A stretch of 5,449 bases of DNA from Campylobacteraceae bacterium (GTDB taxonomy: Bacteria > Campylobacterota > Campylobacteria > Campylobacterales > Sulfurovaceae). The position numbers and the translations under genes were made by a program. Location: NCBI GenBank assembly GCA_027022775.1, contig JALVXO010000001.1:1-5449 (forward strand), in the 5' to 3' direction. This document shows positions 1 to 5,022 of this stretch, in pieces (within the stretch, counting starts at the first letter, position 1; every line of letters begins with the position of its first letter). The notes below the pieces were generated by a model. The model was given only the letters and a program-made list of their open reading frames with translations, did not search any database and was not told the DNA's origin.

Positions 1-317
1 AGACAAAAGAGAGGGTTATAGAGGAGCTTCAAAAAATTTACGACCCTGAATTGCCGGTAGATATTTACAATTTGGGGCTTATTTACAATATAGATTGCTG
101 GAAAGATGATATAAGCAAGTTAAACAGATGCAAAGTAACAATGACTCTAACTTCGCCAACATGTTCCATGAGCGAAGTTATCGTAGATTTGGTAAAATCA
201 ATCCCCAGCCGAATGGATGGCGAACTTGAAGAGCTGGATGTAGAATTAACCTTTGATCCGCCATGGGACCAAAGCAAAATGACAGACGAAGCAAAACTTG
301 CCATGGGGCTGCTTTGA
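1..317 (+). CDS. MIP18/DUF59 family iron-sulfur assembly protein (SufT-like), 5' end cut by window edge
   Basis: The frame is open from base 3, before any start codon, and ends at TGA 315-317, so the gene begins outside the window. 104 residues are visible. The family is usually about 100-110 residues when standalone, so only a few N-terminal residues are probably missing. Visible hallmarks are the DPELPVDIYNLGLIY motif near residues 14-28, a conserved Cys in TSPTCSMSE (Cys54 of the visible part), and the C-terminal signature DPPW...M.DEAKLAMGLL (residues 85-104). DUF59 proteins (SufT, and the MIP18/CIA2 relatives) help mature Fe-S proteins in the cytoplasm, with the conserved Cys thought to be important. 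The usual CPM after the TxxxC spacing is CSM here. The TTG at 51 lies inside the conserved motif and is not the start. mnmA follows 83 bases downstream on the same strand, giving a sulfur-related pairing. A PaaD-type role is unlikely because the protein is short and no paa genes are visible. The family call is firm; the exact client proteins are unknown. Confidence 0.9.
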   Translation, partial: TKERVIEELQKIYDPELPVDIYNLGLIYNIDCWKDDISKLNRCKVTMTLTSPTCSMSEVIVDLVKSIPSRMDGELEELDVELTFDPPWDQSKMTDEAKLAMGLL

Positions 318-400
318 TATTATCTTATAAAATTTATAGTATTGTAAATTAAAATCTTTAGAGTAAAATTTCATTTTAAAAAACCGAAAAAGGATTAAAA
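318..400 (+). promoter_or_regulatory. AT-rich intergenic gap with possible mnmA promoter
   Basis: The gap between the DUF59 stop and the mnmA start is almost pure A/T. -10-like hexamers are present (TATAAA at 326-331 and TAAAAT at 364-369), but such strings occur by chance in this composition. No GC-rich hairpin with a T run is visible, so readthrough from the DUF59 gene is also possible. No small gene is seen. Confidence 0.3.
391..394 (+). promoter_or_regulatory. Shine-Dalgarno that fixes the mnmA start at ATA 401
   Basis: AGGA at 391-394 sits 6 bases before the ATA codon at 401-403. The frame has a stop at 377-379 and no ATG, GTG or TTG before the P-loop codons at 428-445. This spacing singles out ATA 401 as the initiation codon. 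Confidence 0.6.
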
Positions 401-1432
401 ATAAAAAAAAGAGTACTTGTAGGTTTAAGCGGAGGAGTAGACTCTACTGTTACAGCTGTTTTGTTGCAAAAAGCCGGTTATGAGGTAGCTGGCGTATATA
501 TGGTTATGCACTCTTTAGAAGAGATAAACAGAGCAAATATAGAAAAAGCAAAAAAAGTTGCCAAATATTTAGATATAGATTTTTATATACACAATATTCA
601 AGATGCTTTCGAAGAAGAAGTTTATGACTATTTTATTAAAAGTTACAAAAAAGGTTTGACTCCAAACCCCTGCGTTGTCTGCAACAGACAGATAAAATTC
701 GGCAAAATGGCAGAATTTGCAGATGAATTAGGTATAGAACATATTGCTACCGGGCACTATGTGCGTTCAAAAGAGGGGTTTATTTATAAGGGCAAAGACA
801 GCAGCAAAGATCAAAGCTATTTTTTAGCAAGAGTAAAAAAAGAGGTTATTAAACGAGCGATTTTCCCGCTTGGCGACTGGTTAAAAAGCGATGTAAAAAA
901 GTATGCTGCCAATATTCCGGTGCTTAAAGAGTTTGCTTTACAAAAAGAGAGCAGCGAAATATGCTTTGTCGAAAACAGTTATACTGATATATTAAAAGAA
1001 CACACAAATATTGATATGCCAGGAATTGTAAAAAATTTAGAAGGCAAAGAGGTCGGCACTCACAAAGGTTTTATGCACTATACAATAGGAAAAAGACGCG
1101 GTTTTTTTGTTAAAGGTGCACATGAGCCGCACTATGTAGTTGATATTGATGCAAAAAAAAATATTTTAATTGTCGGCAAAAGAGAAGATTTAGCAAAAAA
1201 AGAGATTATAATAAGCAAAATAAATCTTTTTGAAAAGCTGGAAGGTTTTGAGTGCGAAGTAAAGGTTAGATATAGAACAAACGGCATTAAATGCAGAGTA
1301 AAAATTCAAAACGATATAGGCTTAATTACACTAAATGAACCAGCTTACGGTGTTGCAAAAGGGCAGTTTGCCGTTTTTTACGACGGCGATAAACTGCTTG
1401 GCGGCGGTGAAATTATTGATATTTTAGGTTAA
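401..1432 (+). CDS. mnmA: tRNA-specific 2-thiouridylase MnmA, with an apparent AUA start
   Basis: MnmA adenylates U34 in the wobble position of tRNA-Lys, -Glu and -Gln and replaces its 2-oxygen with sulfur, using a persulfide passed on from a cysteine desulfurase. It acts in the cytoplasm. Read from 401, the protein is 343 residues, normal for this bacterial group (E. coli 368). The PP-loop SGGVDS is at residues 10-15. The catalytic Cys91 lies in NPCVVCN. ATGHY is at 116-120, DQSYFL at 137-142, and the second catalytic Cys188 is in SSEICFV. HYTIGKRRG and the C-terminal beta-barrel region follow. The start codon is non-canonical: the family N-terminus MKKVLVGLSGGVDS aligns with ATA-AAA-AAA-AGA-GTA-CTT, behind AGGA at 391-394. 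The first usual start in frame, TTG 461, would delete the PP-loop. The stop TAA at 1430-1432 is 2 bases from the stop of convergent chaA. Function is certain from the motifs; the start is an inference. Confidence 0.95.
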   Translation: MKKRVLVGLSGGVDSTVTAVLLQKAGYEVAGVYMVMHSLEEINRANIEKAKKVAKYLDIDFYIHNIQDAFEEEVYDYFIKSYKKGLTPNPCVVCNRQIKFGKMAEFADELGIEHIATGHYVRSKEGFIYKGKDSSKDQSYFLARVKKEVIKRAIFPLGDWLKSDVKKYAANIPVLKEFALQKESSEICFVENSYTDILKEHTNIDMPGIVKNLEGKEVGTHKGFMHYTIGKRRGFFVKGAHEPHYVVDIDAKKNILIVGKREDLAKKEIIISKINLFEKLEGFECEVKVRYRTNGIKCRVKIQNDIGLITLNEPAYGVAKGQFAVFYDGDKLLGGGEIIDILG

Positions 1433-1434
1433 AT

Positions 1435-2592
1435 TTAATGATACATCGTAGCAATTGTTGCATAAGCGGCAAAGAACATTAAATGGGAGATTCCTTCGAA
1501 GTAGTTGGTTTCGCCGTCATCTGTGGTTTTCCATGCCAGTACAATTGTTAAAAGAAGCGCACCTACCTGAAGTGCGTTGAAATCCAAAGATAATTTAATC
1601 CCGTTAACATAAGCAAGCAGCATTAATATAGGAACAGTAAGCATAATAGAAACGGTAGAAGCGCCCATTGCAATATTTACAACTCTTTGGATTTCATCAT
1701 CTTTTGCAGCTTTTATTGCTGTCATAATTTCTGGCGAAACTGCTACAATAGCAATAATAAGCCCGGCAAGCCCGGAAGATATTCCATACTCTTTTGCCAA
1801 AATCATACCATCTTTTGCAAAGAATTCTGCCAAAAAGCCAATAAGCAAAATCAAAACAAAAATTATTGCAATATTTATAATGGTCGGAAGTTTTTCAAAA
1901 ATGTAATCTTCATCTTCATCTTCAAGTTCTCTATTGTGTTTTTTCATTCTTAAAATTCTGCTTTTTGCAGTTGCTTTAAAAAAGTGTTTGTGTGTTTTGG
2001 TTTGAAAAATAAAAATAAACACATAAAAAATCATCAATATTGCTGCAATTACTACTGAAGATTCAAACAGTTTCTGCGAATTTTGAGTATAATTCAAAAC
2101 GCTTGGCACAAGCAGCGCAGAGGTGGCAACCAGCAAAATTGTGGTGTATGTGCTGGATGTGTCTTCATTGTGTTCCTGCTCTTTAAAGCTAAGTCCGCCA
2201 ATAAATACGGCAAGTCCCAGCAGCACATTCATATCTACAATAATTGCAGATATTATACCTCCTTTTACAGTATCGAGCCCCTGCTGTTGGCCTGTAGCGT
2301 TAATTACAATCATAAAAAGCAGAACAATCTCTACAACAACGGCAGAAAAGGTCAAAACAAAACTTGCATAAGGCTCTTCAAAACGCTCTGCCAATATATC
2401 TGCAATTTCTGCCACTGTTACAGAAAATGCGCCTATTGCTATGGCTGTAGCTATTACACTTAAATCTTTATTTCCAATAGAGTGGAAATAGAAAGATAAG
2501 ACAGAAAAGATAATTCCTAAAATTATATCGACATATTCGGTTACAAAGTGTAAGAGTTTAGAGTTGTGGTAAGAGGGGGGCTGTGAGTCCAA
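1435..2592 (-). CDS. chaA: ChaA-type Ca2+(Na+,K+)/H+ antiporter, inner membrane
   Basis: This 385-residue polytopic protein belongs to the CaCA/CAX superfamily and is close to E. coli ChaA (366 residues). ChaA expels Ca2+, Na+ or K+ in exchange for protons. About 11 hydrophobic segments are visible (around 17-37, 44-64, 77-99, 110-134, 150-167, 177-197, 236-256, 272-292, 306-328, 338-354, 365-383). The two inverted alpha repeats are recognisable. Alpha-1 is around EPYASFVLTFSAVVVEIVLL (residues 73-92, Glu88). Alpha-2 is around GLIIAIVAVSPEIMTAI (Glu288), followed by QRVVNIAMG (302-310). A cytoplasmic linker at 221-230 is acidic (RELEDEDEDY), a typical cation-sensing or regulatory loop of this family. 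The start is TTG at 2592, supported by AGGAG at 2605-2601 with an 8-base spacer; no ATG occurs near the N-terminus. Codons 5-6 form a C6 run. The PAS/Fis regulator pair lies upstream on the same strand with a 96-base gap. The exact ion cannot be told from the sequence. Confidence 0.92.
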   Translation of the reverse strand: MDSQPPSYHNSKLLHFVTEYVDIILGIIFSVLSFYFHSIGNKDLSVIATAIAIGAFSVTVAEIADILAERFEEPYASFVLTFSAVVVEIVLLFMIVINATGQQQGLDTVKGGIISAIIVDMNVLLGLAVFIGGLSFKEQEHNEDTSSTYTTILLVATSALLVPSVLNYTQNSQKLFESSVVIAAILMIFYVFIFIFQTKTHKHFFKATAKSRILRMKKHNRELEDEDEDYIFEKLPTIINIAIIFVLILLIGFLAEFFAKDGMILAKEYGISSGLAGLIIAIVAVSPEIMTAIKAAKDDEIQRVVNIAMGASTVSIMLTVPILMLLAYVNGIKLSLDFNALQVGALLLTIVLAWKTTDDGETNYFEGISHLMFFAAYATIATMYH

Positions 2593-2688
2593 ATTTTAAT
2601 CTCCTAAATTTTTATAAAATGATATTTTGTTAAACTTAAATAAACATTAAAAGAGTAGATATTTAAATAATATTACCATAAAATCAAC
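2593..2688 (-). promoter_or_regulatory. Intergenic gap between PAS gene and chaA
   Basis: These 96 AT-rich bases hold the chaA SD and probably either a promoter for chaA or a readthrough leader from the PAS gene. A TATAAA lies at 2616-2611 (minus strand) but is too close to the SD to be the -10 for a leadered transcript. No convincing intrinsic terminator is seen after the PAS gene, so cotranscription with chaA is possible. Confidence 0.3.
2601..2605 (-). promoter_or_regulatory. Shine-Dalgarno supporting the TTG start of chaA
   Basis: Read on the minus strand, AGGAG ends 8 bases before TTG 2592-2590. It is a strong match to the anti-SD and justifies a TTG start for chaA. Confidence 0.65.
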
Positions 2689-3399
2689 CTATTTATTTAT
2701 TAGCGGTATCTCTATCTCGATACTGTTTTCATTTAAATTAGAAACTAGAAACATCTCTTCTGATAAGAGTTTAATTTCACTATCTTCATTGCAGTGTCTG
2801 CCGTTAGATATAAATTTTAAAATAATCAAAGGGTATCTTTGCTCATCAATTATAATATGTTCCCCGATTCCAAGTTTTAATTCGATATCTACAAAAGATG
2901 CCACTTTAAAAGAGTTTAAACATTTTCGCAAAAGTTTAGAAAAACTGTTTTGGTTCAGCAGGGTTTTTGGTATATCTTGGTCGGTAACTAGCCGTATATC
3001 GGTGCTAGAACCAATTTTAAACTGAGTAATAGCAACATCTAAAAGTAAATTTATATCTGTTAAAATTTCGCCCTTATGGCTGCTTTTTTTATTTATCCGT
3101 TTATCTCTAGGGCGGTAATAAAGCCTTATTGCTATCCAATCATCGCTATTGTAGCTTACATTTACAGCATAAAATTTCAGCTGGTTATACGAGAGCTCAA
3201 TCTGTGTGGTTTTGGTGCCATAAACTGATGGTGCATTGTTTACAGCCAGTTTAAAAATTTCTTTGGGCTTAACATAACTCATTAAAATCTCTGCACTGCT
3301 GTTAAGGTATAAAATTTTCCCTTCGTAATTAAAAACAATTATGGGGTTGTTATCTACCTCCAGTAAAAAGCTGTAATCTATCCCGTTAGAAGTATTCAT
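2689..3399 (-). CDS. PAS-domain protein with degenerate histidine-kinase-like C-terminus
   Basis: This 236-residue soluble protein has no signal peptide or membrane segment. Residues about 8-95 look like a PAS sensor domain (DNNPIIVFNYEGKILYLNSSAEILM, then a beta-rich half ending DDWIAIRLYYRP). Residues about 112-235 resemble the later part of an NtrB-like kinase. A helix DINLLLDVAITQFK (115-128) is followed by an N-box-like stretch, LLNQNSFSKLLRKCLNSF (147-164), and a final strand NSIEIEIPLI (225-234). The H-box (HEIRNPL-type) and the glycine-rich G1/G2 ATP-lid motifs are not seen, so autophosphorylation is unlikely. The ATG at 3399 is preceded by GGAAAAAG (3411-3404). The gene overlaps the end of the Fis-type regulator gene by 14 bases, which suggests translational coupling and a shared function. 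The likely role is a signal-sensing partner of the upstream regulator. The PAS call is moderately sure; the kinase ancestry is an inference from faint similarity. Confidence 0.7.
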   Translation of the reverse strand: MNTSNGIDYSFLLEVDNNPIIVFNYEGKILYLNSSAEILMSYVKPKEIFKLAVNNAPSVYGTKTTQIELSYNQLKFYAVNVSYNSDDWIAIRLYYRPRDKRINKKSSHKGEILTDINLLLDVAITQFKIGSSTDIRLVTDQDIPKTLLNQNSFSKLLRKCLNSFKVASFVDIELKLGIGEHIIIDEQRYPLIILKFISNGRHCNEDSEIKLLSEEMFLVSNLNENSIEIEIPLINK

Positions 3400-4108
3400 T
3401 AATCTTTTTCCTTAATGTGTTTCTGTTTATTCCCAATATTTCAGAAAGTTTAAGCTGCGAACCGTAAATTTGCAGCCCTGCTTCTATTAAAGCTTTTTCA
3501 AAAAGCTCAAGCTGCTCTTTATACACATTGTTCCCCTCGTAATGCTTTAAAAAGTAATTAAACATCACATAAGTCAAATCCTCTTTTTGCACGCTTTTAA
3601 ACAGAATGGTTTTAAAAATCGAACTTTTAAGGCTTTTTAAATTTTTTGAAATATCCAAATCTTTTTTCTCTATATTAATATCTTCTGTTACATCAAAAAT
3701 CTCTTTAGCCTCTTTTGTGTAATGGTTTTTGAAAAGTTCAATATCCTCTTCTCTTTCAATTAATGAGGGCATATAGTAGATAAAAGCAAATTTGTTTTCT
3801 AAAATTTTATTGTAAGTTTTTCCATTGTAAATTGCAACAATATTTACATTTTCAAATTCTAAAATATCTAAATTGTTAACCTTCTCAAAATTTGTAATTA
3901 CAATATGGCTGTTTAACTCTAAAGCTGTTTTGACATCTTTTAAATTCTCCCCGTCAACCCATGCCGAATTGTTAAAAATCTGCTTAATCAAACTTTTCTT
4001 ACCTGTAAACTCCTCCCCGTAAATTAAAGAAGAAACCATCAACTCTTTAGTAGCCTGCAGACTTTGATAAATCTTATTAACCGTAGAATTCCCGCTGTTT
4101 AAAAACAT
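3386..4108 (-). CDS. Short NtrC-like transcriptional regulator: degenerate AAA+ domain plus Fis-type HTH
   Basis: This is a 240-residue protein. A Walker-A-like GEEFTGKKS (residues 31-39) corresponds to the GExGTGKE of sigma-54 activators. HIVITNFEKV (68-77) sits where Walker B would be, without its acidic DE pair. NKFAFIYYMPSLIEREEDIELFKNHY (105-130) mirrors the NtrC stretch FRxDLYYRL...LPPLRERxEDI. The C-terminus, residues about 200-240, is a clear Fis-family helix-turn-helix (QLKLSEILGINRNTLRKKINEY). There is no N-terminal receiver domain and no GAFTGA loop. The AAA region is only about 125 residues instead of about 230. It is therefore probably not a sigma-54 activator but a DNA-binding protein that keeps a remnant nucleotide-binding fold. 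The ATG at 4108 has AAGG 7 bases upstream. The gene overlaps the PAS gene by 14 bases. It could be a reduced relative of the FlgR/NtrC type. The HTH call is strong; targets are unknown. Confidence 0.75.
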   Translation of the reverse strand: MFLNSGNSTVNKIYQSLQATKELMVSSLIYGEEFTGKKSLIKQIFNNSAWVDGENLKDVKTALELNSHIVITNFEKVNNLDILEFENVNIVAIYNGKTYNKILENKFAFIYYMPSLIEREEDIELFKNHYTKEAKEIFDVTEDINIEKKDLDISKNLKSLKSSIFKTILFKSVQKEDLTYVMFNYFLKHYEGNNVYKEQLELFEKALIEAGLQIYGSQLKLSEILGINRNTLRKKINEYF

Positions 4109-4110
4109 TA

Positions 4111-4121
4111 TTAAGCCTTAA
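4111..4121. repeat. Short dyad TTAAG-C-CTTAA over the RBS of the regulator gene
   Basis: This perfect 5-bp-arm palindrome has a one-base centre and lies 3-13 bases before the ATG of the Fis-type regulator, covering its AAGG ribosome-binding site. It reuses the TTAAG/CTTAA words of the larger dyad at 4145-4167. It may be a secondary operator or chance in AT-rich DNA. Confidence 0.3.
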
Positions 4122-4132
4122 ATTTTTAACAT

Positions 4133-4138
4133 ATTGTA
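4133..4138 (-). promoter_or_regulatory. Possible -10 element of the regulator pair
   Basis: On the minus strand, TACAAT (4138-4133) is a five-of-six match to TATAAT. It lies 25 bases before the ATG at 4108, and the 4145-4167 dyad falls where the -35 and spacer would be. This is a weak call from one hexamer. Confidence 0.3.
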
Positions 4139-4144
4139 GTATTA

Positions 4145-4167
4145 AATTGCTTAAATTTTAAGCAATT
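4145..4167. promoter_or_regulatory. Perfect 11-bp-arm dyad, candidate operator upstream of the Fis-type regulator
   Basis: Arms AATTGCTTAAA (4145-4155) and TTTAAGCAATT (4157-4167) are exact inverse complements around a single T at 4156. The dyad lies between the M14-like gene's stop and the regulator's ATG, 37-59 bases upstream of that ATG and overlapping the -35/spacer zone of a possible promoter. Fis-type HTH dimers bind dyads, so autoregulation is plausible. It could alternatively act as a weak bidirectional terminator, but the stem is A/T-rich and no T run follows on either strand. Confidence 0.5.
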
Positions 4168-4198
4168 CATAGATTAAAGACAAATTTTGGGTTAAATT

Positions 4199-5002
4199 TT
4201 AATTGGTATTTATAACGCTCATCAATCTATCTATCATCTCTTTTTGCACAGCTGTTTTGCCGTGTTGGGCTTCGATATTGTAGTAATTCTCACCGTAATT
4301 TAAAACAATAAAATTAGACATAGAGCAGTCGTTGTTTTGGGGCGATATAATTTCATATTTTACATTTAGCCCGGCATTTAATAGTTTTGCAACCTTTTCT
4401 TTTGGCGGGGCAGGGGAAGTTCCGGCTATATAAATTAAGCTATCTTCATCTGCTAAGCCTTTGCCTTGCAAAACAACCTCTTTTGGGTAGGCTAAAAACG
4501 ATTTTGTGTAACGGGAGTTTTTTAGTATCGAAATACCGCCTCTGTTGGTATTGTTATGCAGTGCCAAATAGGGCATGTTTGGGGCTTTATAGCGGTTAAT
4601 AATCTCCATAACCTTTTGGGTGTATATAAAAGATGGTTCAAGCTGCAATTTGCACTCTCTAACTTTACTGTAAGAGAAGTTCCTATTTGGGTCTTGCCCT
4701 CTGTTGTAGCGTCTATCACCGTTTACTACTGCCAAAAACCCGCCGCCATATTTTTTAACCGCATAAATAGCACTATCAAAGGCACTGTTTTCATTATCAT
4801 GCGGCAAAAACCAAAACGCCCCTTTTGGCTTTTTAGGATTAAGCACCAAAAGCATTCTCCATAAAAGGTTATTCTCTTTAAACTCAATCAAAGAGAGCTT
4901 AAGCCCTTGCAGGGCTGCTGCATTTCTCTTAATATCCTTAATTTGACTTAAAGGGTTTGCAAAAATCGTAACTGTAAAAAGTAAAATTAATATTTTTTTC
5001 AT
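4199..5002 (-). CDS. Secreted M14 (zinc carboxypeptidase)-like protein
   Basis: This 267-residue protein has an N-terminal signal peptide: MKK, then a hydrophobic ILILLFTVTIFA core, with a likely cut near Ala15-Asn16. It is therefore periplasmic or exported. In the mature part, HDNE (His68, Glu71) fits the M14 HxxE zinc motif. DPNRNF (Asn106-Arg107) fits the substrate-carboxylate NR pair. ALHNN (His149) fits the third zinc ligand, and NIEAQHG (Glu244) fits the catalytic Glu. Their order and spacing match the fold, so a metallo-carboxypeptidase or amidase acting on peptides or peptidoglycan is likely, though the exact subfamily and substrate are not recognised. Cys117 and Cys226 could form a disulfide. 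ATG 5002 is chosen because GGGAG at 5014-5010 is 7 bases away; a GTG at 5008 would sit directly on that SD. The gene lies 20 bases after the DUF4143-ATPase gene, probably in one transcript. Confidence 0.75.
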   Translation of the reverse strand: MKKILILLFTVTIFANPLSQIKDIKRNAAALQGLKLSLIEFKENNLLWRMLLVLNPKKPKGAFWFLPHDNENSAFDSAIYAVKKYGGGFLAVVNGDRRYNRGQDPNRNFSYSKVRECKLQLEPSFIYTQKVMEIINRYKAPNMPYLALHNNTNRGGISILKNSRYTKSFLAYPKEVVLQGKGLADEDSLIYIAGTSPAPPKEKVAKLLNAGLNVKYEIISPQNNDCSMSNFIVLNYGENYYNIEAQHGKTAVQKEMIDRLMSVINTN

Positions 5003-5009
5003 AAGCACT

Positions 5010-5014
5010 CTCCC
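5010..5014 (-). promoter_or_regulatory. Shine-Dalgarno that decides the M14-like gene's start
   Basis: Minus-strand GGGAG at 5014-5010 is 7 bases upstream of ATG 5002. It nearly abuts the alternative GTG at 5008, favouring the ATG and a 267-residue product. Confidence 0.6.
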
Positions 5015-5022
5015 AACTTAGG

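Noticed and set aside
51..317. DUF59 gene starting at TTG 51
   Set aside because: TTG 51 is inside the conserved DPELPV motif and the frame stays open to the window edge.
318..345. Terminator after the DUF59 gene
   Set aside because: Only a 5-bp A/T inverted repeat (ATAAA/TTTAT) is present, too weak to call.
1153..1161. A9 run in mnmA as a slippage or frameshift site
   Set aside because: The frame is intact across it (DAKKNI) and such A runs are common in AT-rich coding DNA.
461..1432. mnmA starting at TTG 461
   Set aside because: It would delete residues 1-20, including the SGGVDS loop needed for ATP binding, and there is no SD at the right spacing.
1748..1776. Tandem AAGCCCGG words
   Set aside because: They encode the repeated Gly-Leu of the SGLAGLI segment in ChaA; coding constraint explains them.
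2083..2463. Open frame on the plus strand opposite chaA
   Set aside because: It is antisense to a well-supported membrane protein gene, with Cys/Asn/Tyr-rich composition and no family resemblance: a shadow frame.
4145..4167. Dyad as an intrinsic terminator for the M14-like gene
   Set aside because: The stem has only two G/C pairs per arm and no T run follows on either strand, so the operator reading was preferred, though not excluded.
4522..4719. Open frame on the minus strand inside the M14-like gene, and plus-strand frames at 4387-4599 and 4556-4864
   Set aside because: All overlap the M14-like coding sequence, which has a signal peptide and catalytic motifs; none of them shows a recognisable domain.
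5006..5008. GTG start for the M14-like protein
   Set aside because: It abuts the GGGAG SD; ATG 5002 has correct spacing and gives a standard signal peptide.
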